Shown: in pieces, positions 36,701 to 43,769 of the stretch
How positions within the stretch are numbered: the first letter of the stretch is position 1
How the letters are laid out: every line of letters starts with the position of its first letter
Assembly (NCBI GenBank): GCA_002428995.1
Contig: DIYJ01000009.1
Location: forward strand, 186,001-250,000
From: Flavobacteriales bacterium UBA6057
Lineage (GTDB): Bacteria > Bacteroidota > Bacteroidia > Flavobacteriales_G > Salibacteraceae
Length of the DNA stretch: 64,000 nt
Direction: 5' to 3'
Made by a program: the position numbers and the translations under genes
The notes under the pieces: generated by a model
The model's input: the letters and a program-made list of their open reading frames with translations, nothing else
Told to the model about the DNA's origin: nothing
Databases searched by the model: none

Positions 36701-38004
36701 AAGCAATCAATAGAGCCTGTGACTGAGGCTGAAGACACCAGTTGAGCTGGTTGAGTGAGCGCTACCGAAGCAGAATCTGTACATCCGTTCTGATCTGTAA
36801 TGGTTACAGAATAGGTGGTCGCACCCAGATTTGTCTCTATAGCATTTGTTTCTCCGGTATTCCAGCTGTAGGTATATGGAGATGTTCCTCCCGTTTGTGA
36901 GGCGGTCACTTGCCCATCCGTGTCTCCGAAGCAATCGATGGGGGACAATACGGAGGCTGATGCCACGAGTGAGCTGGAAGGCTGTGTAATGGTAGCACTT
37001 GCCGTAGCAGTACAGGCATTGTTGTCAGTTACGGTAACAGTATAGGTTGTTGCCGCCAATCCTGAGATCGAGTTCGTAGTGGATGAAGTATTGAGGGTAC
37101 TCGAAAAATTAGACCATTCATAATCATAATTAGCAGTTCCTCCGGAAGCTGTCACGGTCAATGCACCCGTAGACTCATTAAAGCAAGCCACATCCGTTTG
37201 GCTCGTAATAGAAGCAGACATAGAGCAAGTCGTACCACCTGTGAATGCTCTCACCCTCACATTGTCAAATACCGCTTCCTCCGCAGAATTTCCGATACAG
37301 ACAATACGAACCGACATTTTCGTTGCCGTACCCGGCACTTCAAACGCAAAGGAATCCTCTTCCAGAATCACTCCCAGTTGATTTCCAGAAACATCCGCAG
37401 ATCCGTTTAAATCTGTATCCTCCGTCATATTGGTACTTCCGCCACCAGCTCCACCGTAGTAAGCCCCTACGATGGTGTAGGTTCCAGTCTCTACATTGGC
37501 AACGGTAGGCAATCCACCTACCGAGTTTGCTCCCGTGGCTATATCTGAGTCAAAAGCCACCTGAATGAGGAAGTAATCAGCCGCCTCATACCGGCTATTC
37601 AATTCTATGCTCGCCCCCATTAAGAGAATCACACGCATTGAATCCCCCTGATAGGATGATACATCCAATGTTTTTGTCATGAAATATCCAGGCTCTCCCG
37701 TTCCCAACGGGTTGTCAGAGGCGTCCATATCCTCACCACCAAAAGCGTAATCGCCCTGCTGGCCAGAATAAGCCTGGAAGAAGTTTCTGCCCGAGGTAGT
37801 ACCGGCAGGGTTTGGACCTGCAGCACTGGAATCAACATTCCATCGGGTCCAAACATCACCGCCACCATCGTTGAAAGTATTAGACCGGTAGTTAGTGCCA
37901 TCTTGGCCCGGGCTCTCAAAATCCTCCGTGTAGAGAAGCTGGGCATTGGCAGCGAAGCCCAAAAACAGCAAGGAAAGGGCAAGGGTTAGTTTTTTGTCAA
38001 ACAT
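33751..38004 (-). CDS. Giant SprB-repeat protein with lectin-like N-terminus, no sorting domain
   Basis: 1417 residues from the ATG at 38004. The frame extends to 38073, but a consensus promoter lies inside that extension. Signal peptide MFDKKLTLALSLLFLGFAAN ending in AQ; a lectin-like domain (LLYTEDFESPGQDGTNYR ... AVFDNVRVRA) closely matches the one in the 2266-residue adhesin. Fifteen SprB-type units follow, mostly of the class TQLVASASVTGTLDCFGDTD / EVTASETGGTSPYTYSWN. The chain ends EPAVLDPGNVSTN at a repeat boundary, without a sorting domain. It is the first gene of the operon 38004-28400. Adhesive surface role inferred from repeat type; export route unclear. Confidence 0.9.
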   Translation of the reverse strand: MFDKKLTLALSLLFLGFAANAQLLYTEDFESPGQDGTNYRSNTFNDGGGDVWTRWNVDSSAAGPNPAGTTSGRNFFQAYSGQQGDYAFGGEDMDASDNPLGTGEPGYFMTKTLDVSSYQGDSMRVILLMGASIELNSRYEAADYFLIQVAFDSDIATGANSVGGLPTVANVETGTYTIVGAYYGGAGGGSTNMTEDTDLNGSADVSGNQLGVILEEDSFAFEVPGTATKMSVRIVCIGNSAEEAVFDNVRVRAFTGGTTCSMSASITSQTDVACFNESTGALTVTASGGTANYDYEWSNFSSTLNTSSTTNSISGLAATTYTVTVTDNNACTATASATITQPSSSLVASASVLSPIDCFGDTDGQVTASQTGGTSPYTYSWNTGETNAIETNLGATTYSVTITDQNGCTDSASVALTQPAQLVSSASVTGSIDCFGDTDGQVTASETGGTSPYTYNWNTGETDATETNLGATTYSVTITDQNGCTDSASVALTQPSQLVASASVTGSIDCFGDTDGQVTASETGGTSPYTYSWNTGETNATETNLGATTYSVTITDQNGCTDSASVALTQPTQLVASASVTGTLDCFGDTDGEVTASETGGTSPYTYSWNTGETSAIENNIGATTYSVTVTDQNGCTDSASTTLTQSTQLVASASVTGTLDCFGDTDGEVTASETGGTSPYTYSWNTGETNAIENNIGATTYSVTVTDQNGCTDSASVELTQPDQLVASASVSSAISCFGDTDGEVTASETGGTSPFTYSWNTGETNAIENNLGATTYSVTVTDQNGCTDSASVPLTQPTQLVASASVTGTLDCFGDTDGEVTASETGGTSPYTYSWNTGETNAIENNIGATTYSVTVTDQNGCTDSASTTLTQPTQLVASASVTGTLDCFGDTDGEVTASETGGTSPYTYSWNTGETNAIENNIGATTYSVTVTDQNGCTDSASIALTQPTQLVASASVTGTLDCFGDTDGEVTASETGGTSPYTYSWNTGETNAIENNIGATTYSVTVTDQNGCTDSASVALSQPDQLVASASVTDALNCFGDTDGEVTASETGGTSPFTYSWNTSETNAVEDNLGASTYSVTVTDQNGCTDSASVALSQPTQLVASASVTGTLDCFGDTDGEVTASETGGTSPYTYSWNTGETNAVENNIGATTYSVTVTDQNGCTDSASTTLTQPTELVASASVTGTLDCFGDTDGEVTASETGGTSPYTYSWNTGETNAVEDNIGATTYSVTVTDQNGCTDSTSILLTQPTALSASTVSTNVTCTGDDDGTVDLTVSGGTTSYTYMWSNSATTEDLSALGQGTYAVTVTDANNCTITDSDNVSEASTLLSVSAVASDATCNGDTDGSVDLTVTGGEANFSYSWSNSETTEDIVSLGAATYTVTVTDANGCEKSTSATVGEPAVLDPGNVSTN
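33790..37220 (-). repeat. SprB-repeat array (15 units of ~228 bp)
   Basis: Twelve central units of a class distinct from those of the neighbouring genes (DCFGDTDGEVTASETGG ... NTGETNAIENN). They are framed by one divergent unit at the N-terminal end and two at the C-terminal end (TCTGDDDGTVDLTVSGG, TCNGDTDGSVDLTVTGG). Nucleotide similarity between central units is high. Confidence 0.9.
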
Positions 38005-38052
38005 GACAGAAAGAAGGTTTTGGTATTGACATCGAAGGGTTGGTAGGTGTTG

Positions 38053-38060
38053 CAAATGTA
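38053..38060 (-). promoter_or_regulatory. -7 box of the upstream surface-protein operon
   Basis: TACATTTG on the minus strand, followed by CAACACC, 49 bp upstream of the chosen ATG (38004). The same octamer with the same flank (ATACATTTGCAA) drives the sister operon at 28237-28244, so the two units may be co-regulated. A box here excludes the longer start at 38073. Confidence 0.6.
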
Positions 38061-38385
38061 TCATCATAAGCATACGAAGAGGTGTATCTCCGTTAGAATC
38101 TGATTGTTTCCTGTTCCTGAATTGCCTCTTAGTATGGGAATCTTGTTCCGATTATAACATAGTGTTAATACAGCCGGGTTTACGAGCCTTCTTTAAAAAG
38201 GTTGTGCTTAAATAGTGAGTCCTTTGGAAAATAGGCTTACCTGCACACGATCTTGTCAAAATCGCCACCATAAAGCAGATGAGTACATCTGTAGATAATG
38301 GGCAAAATGTATCGTATGAAATGACCGCGTCCCCATGGAGGCGAAGGCGTAGGTCAATGAGGTTGAATAGGGGAGAATGATGTCC
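38061..38385. other. Intergenic region without a recognisable gene
   Basis: About 325 bp between the promoter of the giant-protein operon and the stop of the binding-protein gene. No tRNA-like fold, repeat or credible ORF was found. The part near 38090-38180 is AT-rich and may hold the upstream promoter region. No terminator for the gene ending at 38386 was identified. Confidence 0.5.
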
Positions 38386-39522
38386 TTATCGGCACAAATA
38401 GCAGTTCAGCCAGCCAGTGACATCTTGATTCTTGCTGTTGGTGATTTCTTCGGCAATTTCGTTACCTCCACCTTCCAGCGGTTCCAGTTTGTGCGGGCGT
38501 TCTCCGTTAGAATCATCTCTTCCTGTGCTGAAATAGAACTGCGGAGATTCGAAATGGCCTGATGGTCGCAGCGAAAGCAGGCCTCGGGGTGTAGCTAACG
38601 ATTTTAGGTCAGCTGTAAATCCGGTTTGTGGCTTTTGGCTCAACACCCCCGATTCGATGCATCGAGCCGCGAAAAGCCCTGCTTCATAGCCCATCAGGCT
38701 GAAGAGGTTAGGGAGAATGCCGTGTTCTCCTTTGTAGGCATTCAGGAAACTGAGGTTGTCATTCGACTGAATAGCCTCGTCCCATGTGCAAAAGCCAGAT
38801 ACTTCAGGCATATGCCGAGCTTCAGTTTCGCTGGCAAACACTGCGGTGGCATTGCCGTAGATGGGAATCTCTCTAATCTCAGATTCAGGATAGTGTTCAA
38901 GTAATGTTTGAGAGCTGGGAAGGCTGAGATTGGAGTGCACACAATCTGCACCTGATTCCTTCACTTTTTTCGCCAGATCCACAACATCTTCTCGGGTCCA
39001 GTCCTGCTCAGGTATTTTGTATCCCATTACTTCTCCTCCGCCAGCTGCAAGTCCAAGCTGAAAGGCATGGCTGATTTGATATCCAGAATCGTAGAAGGAG
39101 CTCGCCATCAATACTTTCTTTCCCTGAGACCCTAGTCGCTTCCCGAGTTGCCAGGCTGACTCCCAAAGTTGGAAGGTGTTTACCAGTGTAAAGGGATTGT
39201 CCTTGATGGGGGTGTAGAGGTTCGCACCAAGCCCTGTGAGATAGAGGAGTTTGCGGTTTGCTTTGGATTGTGCCATCACTGCTTCCTGGGCGTGATGACC
39301 TATATCCGCAATCACGAGGTTCACCCGATCTTGTACCAAGAGCTTTTGAAGCTTTTCGAGAATGACTTCTTGTTTGCCTCCATTTCCAATGGTTTCGAAA
39401 TAGACCTGCGGCCGCTTTTCATCGGGGAGAGCATCCAATGCCAGGTGCAGACCATCCGTAAAGCTGAGCGTCATCTCGGAGTAAACAACCGAGTTCGGAA
39501 GCAGGAGTCCAATCTTATTCAT
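38386..39522 (-). CDS. Periplasmic-binding-fold (Peripla_BP_6-like) protein without signal peptide
   Basis: 378 residues. The chain starts directly with the first beta strand of a Leu/Ile/Val-binding-protein-like fold (MNKIGLLLPNSVVYSEMTLSFTDG). Recognisable segments follow: VNLVIADIGHHAQEAVMAQS, GKKVLMASSFYDSGYQISHAF, KESGADCVHSNLSL and LFSLMGYEAGLFAARCI. No signal peptide or lipobox is visible, so the protein is probably cytoplasmic, unlike transporter binding proteins. The tail after a GGG (351-353) is 25 residues and ends WLNCYLCR. No ABC permease or ATPase gene is nearby. The neighbours upstream are three tail-collar genes, separated by a terminator. Ligand and role unknown. Confidence 0.72.
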   Translation of the reverse strand: MNKIGLLLPNSVVYSEMTLSFTDGLHLALDALPDEKRPQVYFETIGNGGKQEVILEKLQKLLVQDRVNLVIADIGHHAQEAVMAQSKANRKLLYLTGLGANLYTPIKDNPFTLVNTFQLWESAWQLGKRLGSQGKKVLMASSFYDSGYQISHAFQLGLAAGGGEVMGYKIPEQDWTREDVVDLAKKVKESGADCVHSNLSLPSSQTLLEHYPESEIREIPIYGNATAVFASETEARHMPEVSGFCTWDEAIQSNDNLSFLNAYKGEHGILPNLFSLMGYEAGLFAARCIESGVLSQKPQTGFTADLKSLATPRGLLSLRPSGHFESPQFYFSTGRDDSNGERPHKLEPLEGGGNEIAEEITNSKNQDVTGWLNCYLCR

Positions 39523-39583
39523 ATCGAGCGTAGGGTTTTCAGGCGCGAAAAAAGTAAATAGTCGAAATCTTCAGAATAAAAAA

Positions 39584-39619
39584 ACCGACTTCCTGTATCT
39601 GAAAGAACAGGAAGTCGGT
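39584..39619 (-). terminator. Strong intrinsic terminator of the tail-collar operon
   Basis: ACCGACTTCCTGT (39584-39596) and ACAGGAAGTCGGT (39607-39619) form a perfect 13-bp stem with a 10-nt loop. On the minus strand it is followed by a run of seven T residues. It ends the three-gene unit 41432-39641 and separates it from the binding-protein gene. Confidence 0.95.
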
Positions 39620-39640
39620 CGGTAACTTGATCTACGATCA

Positions 39641-40207
39641 TTAGCTTCTTGAAGGGAACAATCCCTGCAAGGCAATGATGTAATTCAGCGATAAGTATGG
39701 TGCCATGTTGTTAATGGCACTGGAGTTTCCGGTATTCAACAGTGAGATTGATCCGGTAACATCTCCAGTTGCACCTGCGAGGTATCCATCCTCCTCATCG
39801 ATGTAGTACTCACCATTGGTGGCCTTGGCAAAGTAGTTTCCTCCAGGAGACGACTCTCCACCTTCATCTGCGCTTACCTCAATGGCGGCAACACCACTAA
39901 GTCGGTTGATCACAACGTGAGTATGCGTTGCCAGTTGAGTGATGTTGAGATTGTTGACTTCAGTACCCAACTGTTGTCCAAGCTTTCGGTTGGTCAATCC
40001 TGGCCCATGACCGGGATGCATTGCTGCTCTTCCTCGAAGGTCTGGCAGGGCAAACGTTGTTCGCCCATCTCCACCGTAAGTAGTACCTAGAAGAGAAAAT
40101 AGCGCGGAATTTTGAGAAATAGGAAGCAATTGCCCCTGGCAAAAAGCCCATCCACGCGGAGCGAAATTACCCGCGAAAAGGATGATTTGTGCTAAAAAAG
40201 GTTCCAT
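39641..40207 (-). CDS. Phage tail collar (MdpB-like) domain protein, copy 3
   Basis: 188 residues with the collar signature MEPFLAQIILFAGNFAPRGW, CQGQLLPISQNSALFSLLG, TTYGGDGRTTFALPDLRGR and HPGHGPGLTNRKLGQQLGTE. It ends with the family C-terminus LSLNYIIALQGLFPSRS. These microcystin-dependent-protein/tail-collar proteins occur in bacteria in tandem sets independent of prophages. No signal peptide. Last of three co-directional paralogues (37-bp gap to the previous one) and directly before a strong terminator. Function unknown. Confidence 0.93.
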   Translation of the reverse strand: MEPFLAQIILFAGNFAPRGWAFCQGQLLPISQNSALFSLLGTTYGGDGRTTFALPDLRGRAAMHPGHGPGLTNRKLGQQLGTEVNNLNITQLATHTHVVINRLSGVAAIEVSADEGGESSPGGNYFAKATNGEYYIDEEDGYLAGATGDVTGSISLLNTGNSSAINNMAPYLSLNYIIALQGLFPSRS

Positions 40208-40244
40208 GTATCTAGAGTTTTTTTAATCAATTGAATAAATGAGA

Positions 40245-40817
40245 TTAACTTCTTGAAGGATAGATACCTTGCAAGCATATAATGTAGTTCACACACGTGG
40301 AGGGCTGCATGATGTCAATCGCTTGACTGTTCCCTGTATTGCTAAGGCTCGCAGTTCCGCCCACGATCGCTCCCACTCCGGCAAGGTGTTGCCCTGGGCT
40401 TGATTCGTCAAGGAATGATTCCGCAGAACTCTCAGCGAGGTAGTGACCTACAGGTGAAAGCTGATTGCCTGAACCTGAGTTCGTTTGCAAATCGAAGGTG
40501 GCAGATAGGTTAGAGTGATCTACCAGGTGAGTGTGCGATGCCATGTTCAGAACGTTCATGTTCATTTCTTCAACTCCGTAGCGAGCCCCTAGTCTTCTGG
40601 TAGTCAATCCAGGACCAGTGCCTGCATGCACGGCCAGTCGACCTCTTAGATCAGGGAGAGCAAAAGTCGATCGTCCATCACCTCCATAGGTGGTGCCGAT
40701 GATCGAGAATAAGGCTGTGTTTGATGAAATTGCCATGAGCTGACCATCACACAATGCCCAGGCACGAGGTGCGAAGTTTCCTCCGAACATATATATCTGT
40801 CCAATAAATGGTTCCAT
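40245..40817 (-). CDS. Phage tail collar (MdpB-like) domain protein, copy 2
   Basis: 190 residues: MEPFIGQIYMFGGNFAPRAW, CDGQLMAISSNTALFSIIG, TTYGGDGRSTFALPDLRGR, ending CVNYIICLQGIYPSRS. The central insertion, between HTHLVDHSNLSATFDLQTNS and the final strands, differs from the sister copies, as expected where each paralogue has its own variable tip. It is 33 bp downstream of copy 1. No prophage structural genes lie near. Confidence 0.93.
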   Translation of the reverse strand: MEPFIGQIYMFGGNFAPRAWALCDGQLMAISSNTALFSIIGTTYGGDGRSTFALPDLRGRLAVHAGTGPGLTTRRLGARYGVEEMNMNVLNMASHTHLVDHSNLSATFDLQTNSGSGNQLSPVGHYLAESSAESFLDESSPGQHLAGVGAIVGGTASLSNTGNSQAIDIMQPSTCVNYIICLQGIYPSRS

Positions 40818-40850
40818 TCTATAAAATGTTTTGTGTCTTAATAAAGGGGG

Positions 40851-41432
40851 TTAGTTGCGTGAGGGGAAGATTCCAACCAGAGCGATGATGTAATGGACCG
40901 CTTCAGAAGGTTGAATGTTGTTGAAGTGTTGACTTCCACCTTGGTTGGCGACTTGAAGAGCTCCTGCCAAACCAGCTGCAGTTCCATTCAACTTAGCGCC
41001 TGCCGTTCCAGTAGTGGCAAAGAATGTATTGCCAGCAGCGGTTTGTGCGCCTACAAAATTCCCTACAGGGCTTGATTCGCCTGCCTCTTCGCTTGCTACA
41101 GCTACAAAAGGAGTAAAGCTGAGAGGAGTGATGTCAGCCGTGTGACTGTGTGACGGAAGTTGGTTTGCAGTCAGGATGTTGTACTCCGTTCCTGAGCGCT
41201 GGCCTAATGGTCGGTTGGAGAGGCCTGGTCCGTGGCCTTGGCCAATCGGAGTTCTTCCTCTTAAGTCGGGAAGGGCAAACGTTGTTCGTCCATCTCCACC
41301 ATAGGTTGTGCCCAGGATCGAGAACAATGCCTGGTTTTGGTTGATGGACAAGAGCTGACCATCACAATACGCATAACCACGCGGTGCAAAATTGCCACCG
41401 AACATGGTTATAGATCCAATAAAGGGTTCCAT
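40851..41432 (-). CDS. Phage tail collar (MdpB-like) domain protein, copy 1
   Basis: 193 residues: MEPFIGSITMFGGNFAPRGY, CDGQLLSINQNQALFSILG, TTYGGDGRTTFALPDLRGR, PIGQGHGPGLSNRPLGQRSG, then SHSHTADITPLSF and a Gly/Ala-rich variable region, ending AVHYIIALVGIFPSRN. First gene of the three-gene operon; 283 bp of intergenic DNA separates it from the divergent AIM24-family gene. Identity to the sister copies is concentrated in the first 70 residues. Confidence 0.93.
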   Translation of the reverse strand: MEPFIGSITMFGGNFAPRGYAYCDGQLLSINQNQALFSILGTTYGGDGRTTFALPDLRGRTPIGQGHGPGLSNRPLGQRSGTEYNILTANQLPSHSHTADITPLSFTPFVAVASEEAGESSPVGNFVGAQTAAGNTFFATTGTAGAKLNGTAAGLAGALQVANQGGSQHFNNIQPSEAVHYIIALVGIFPSRN

Positions 41433-41715
41433 AAAAATGGGTTTGAGGGTTGGTATGAATATTTATTCTGGCGCTGCACTCGGGAGAGTGAGCACACGCA
41501 AGGATAATACTTCTGATTAAAAAATAGTGTGCAAAAAATGCCTTTTTTGGCAATGGTTACGTGGTCAGGCAGTTAGCCTTTCAGTATGCTTGATTTTCAA
41601 AATAGAGCTTAAGTGGGTGAAACAATTTGCCGTTTAAATCGAGTTTTGTTCGCTTACCAAAAACATCTTCTGTGAGTGGATCATTCACACTTTCTTCGTG
41701 AGAAAGAACAATGCA

Positions 41716-42507
41716 ATGAATACACACGAAATAGACTACCGCATCATTGGAGAAGAGATGCAATGCGTAGAGGTGGAGCTTGATCCGCAGGAAACTGTAA
41801 TAGCGGAGGCAGGCAGTCTTATGTATATGGATCGGGACATTCAGATGGAAAGCATTTTTGGCGATGGTGCGAAGGCTACCCAGAGTTTCATGGGAAAAGT
41901 ATTCGCTGCCGGAAAGCGTGTTTTGACGGGTGAAAGTCTGTTTATGACTGCCTACACGAACGCAGGTTCGGGAAAGAAACAAGCCACATTTGCAGCGCCC
42001 TATCCTGGGAAGGTTATTCCTATGGATCTGAGTCTGTTAGGTGGCCGTGTGGTGTGTCAGAAGGATGCTTTTTTGTGTGCGGCTAAGGGTACTTCAGTCG
42101 GTATTGAGTTTCAAAAGAGAATTGGTGTTGGACTTTTTGGTGGCGAAGGTTTCATCATGCAGAAACTGGAAGGTGATGGAATGGCCTTTGTACATGCCGG
42201 AGGAACCATCATCGAAAGGACTCTGAATCCAGGTGAAAGCCTGAAGGTGGATACCGGATGCATCGTGGCCTTCACCCGCGAGGTGGACTATGACATTGAA
42301 TTCGTAGGAGGAATCAAGAATACCATCTTCGGAGGTGAAGGGCTCTTTTTTGCTTCGTTGAGAGGTCCCGGAAAGGTTTGGATTCAGTCGTTGCCTTTCA
42401 GCAGGCTGGCCGACAAGATCATTAGCTCTGCTCCGAAAATGGGAGGAAACCGAAAAGGAGAGGGAAGTATCCTCGGTGGATTGGGTGATCTTATTGACGG
42501 CAACTAG
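41716..42507 (+). CDS. AIM24/TIGR00266-family protein
   Basis: 263 residues from the ATG at 41716 (the frame reaches a GTG at 41698). The family fold is a double beta-helix-like barrel: YRIIGEEMQCVEVELDP, AEAGSLMYMDRDIQM, GESLFMTAYTN, FLCAAKGTSVGIEFQ, GEGFIMQKLEGDGMAFVHAGG, KVDTGCIVAFT, and a Gly-rich C-terminus (GGNRKGEGSILGGLGD). It is cytoplasmic, without signal peptide or catalytic motif. The family is very widespread and its molecular role in bacteria is not established. Confidence 0.93.
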   Translation: MNTHEIDYRIIGEEMQCVEVELDPQETVIAEAGSLMYMDRDIQMESIFGDGAKATQSFMGKVFAAGKRVLTGESLFMTAYTNAGSGKKQATFAAPYPGKVIPMDLSLLGGRVVCQKDAFLCAAKGTSVGIEFQKRIGVGLFGGEGFIMQKLEGDGMAFVHAGGTIIERTLNPGESLKVDTGCIVAFTREVDYDIEFVGGIKNTIFGGEGLFFASLRGPGKVWIQSLPFSRLADKIISSAPKMGGNRKGEGSILGGLGDLIDGN

Positions 42508-42563
42508 CGAACGTTACCCGGGCAACGTGGTTAATATTGCCAATTCATTTAACCATCGTTCGG

Positions 42564-43451
42564 ATGATCCAACATTACTTTTCCATCGCCTTTGCCCTCG
42601 GCCTCTCTTTGGTTGTGTTTTCTAAAGGAGTAGCTCAGGAGCTCAGAGCCTACGCTGTTTACAATTCGAAAGGCAAGCAGGTCGACTTCGGAACCATGAG
42701 CGAGAAGCTCTTAAAGGCGGATGTGGTGTTGTTTGGAGAACTGCACAACAATCCTATTTGCCATTGGCTCCAACTGGAGTTTTCGAAGGTGGCGCTCGAG
42801 AGTGACAAGCCAATTGCCTTTGGTGCGGAAATGTTTGAACGCGATGATCAGCTCGTTCTGGACGAGTACCTGTCAGAAACCGTTCCTCTGAAGTTTTTAA
42901 CGCAGGACGCGAAGACGTGGCCCAATTTCGAAACGGACTACCTGCCGCTGCTTGATCTGGCCAGGGATGCACAACGACCGTTTATCGCTACCAATGTGCC
43001 TCGCAGGTATGCTTCACTCGTGTCTAAGAAGCGCAAGGAAGCGTTGGACAGTCTTTCTGCGGAGGCCAAACAGATGATCGCTCCGCTGCCTTTTGAGGTC
43101 ACCATCAATGACCCCGGATACATTGACATGCGCGAGATGATGGGCTTGCACAACATGGGAACAGGCATCGATGCCCTGATAGAAGCCCAGGCGCTGAAGG
43201 ATTACACCATGAGTTGGAACATCTTCACAAACCTTCCCAGCGATGGGCTTTTCATTCACTTCAACGGTTCGTTCCACTCGCAGAATTTTGGCGGTATTTA
43301 CAACTACCTCAAAGCCCTGGATAAGAAGTTGAAGGTATCAGTCATCGCAACGGTAGAAGCCGAAGGCACTGATCTGGCGTTTGACGAGGAATGGAAGGGG
43401 CTAGGTGATTTTGTGATTGTGGTTTCGGGTGATATGACGAAGACGCACTAG
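42564..43451 (+). CDS. ChaN-like (DUF399) haem/iron-associated exported protein
   Basis: 295 residues from the ATG at 42564; the frame reaches an upstream TTG at 42537, which would precede the signal peptide. Signal peptide ends SKGVAQ. ChaN signatures: ADVVLFGELHNNPICHWLQLEF, FGAEMFERDDQLVLDEYL, PFIATNVPRRYASLVSKK, MSWNIFTNLPSDGLFIHFNGSFHS. The family fold binds haem in at least one characterised member and is related to erythromycin-esterase/EreA-like proteins. No lipobox is seen. It is 56 bp downstream of the AIM24-family gene and may be co-transcribed. Role in iron metabolism is family-level inference. Confidence 0.88.
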   Translation: MIQHYFSIAFALGLSLVVFSKGVAQELRAYAVYNSKGKQVDFGTMSEKLLKADVVLFGELHNNPICHWLQLEFSKVALESDKPIAFGAEMFERDDQLVLDEYLSETVPLKFLTQDAKTWPNFETDYLPLLDLARDAQRPFIATNVPRRYASLVSKKRKEALDSLSAEAKQMIAPLPFEVTINDPGYIDMREMMGLHNMGTGIDALIEAQALKDYTMSWNIFTNLPSDGLFIHFNGSFHSQNFGGIYNYLKALDKKLKVSVIATVEAEGTDLAFDEEWKGLGDFVIVVSGDMTKTH

Positions 43452-43769
43452 ATTGGCTATCATCGGCTGGCCTGGCTTGTTCAGCGAACGCTGGCTTATT
43501 GAAGTTGAGGTTGTCATTGAGTTTGAGGTTTTCTTGTGGAGATCAAGGATCAAAGCAGTCAATTTTAAATGTCACTCTTCAAGCATCAACCTTGACGATA
43601 AGCGGTTTTCCTTGTACTTGCACTTGAGTTTGAACTTAAACTTGCCTGCCCTTTGACCAAAGTCTCCAGCTTAATACCCTTTTCTCTTCATCGTAGCAAT
43701 TGCGTGCTCAGTAGCGCTGCTCCATCTATCTTCACCGCCTCTTAAGATTGATTTTAAAACTCGAACGAG
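43452..43769. other. Intergenic region with repeat copy A
   Basis: These 318 bp hold copy A of the ~150-bp intergenic repeat (43496-43640). About 130 bp follow that presumably carry the thioesterase promoter, though no exact TAnnTTTG box was found. The small plus-strand frame starting at 43453 lies across the repeat and has no protein-like features. Confidence 0.6.
43496..43640. repeat. ~150-bp intergenic repeat, copy A
   Basis: Shares with 44206-44360 an ordered series of blocks: TTATTGAA, TTGAGGTTTT, GGAGATCAAGGATCAA, TGTCACTC, CCTTGA.GATAAGC, GTTTTC and CTTGAGTTTGAACTTA. The left side is rich in TTGAGGTT-type units and the right side in ACTTGAGTTTGAACTT-type units, so the element tends to fold on itself. 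No ORF. Confidence 0.82.

Noticed and set aside
21392..38004. Many open frames of 60-155 codons on both strands within the SprB arrays
   Set aside because: They repeat with the 228-bp period and derive from the low-complexity composition of the real genes.
38005..38073. 23-residue extension of the giant repeat protein
   Set aside because: It would precede the signal peptide and overlaps the predicted promoter at 38053-38060.
38386..41432. Prophage remnant
   Set aside because: Only collar-domain proteins are present; no capsid, terminase, portal, integrase or lysis gene lies near, and such tandem sets are common outside prophages.
43453..43656. 67-codon frame after the ChaN-like gene
   Set aside because: It is composed of the TTGAGGTT/ACTTGAGTT intergenic repeat and has no counterpart reading in repeat copy B.
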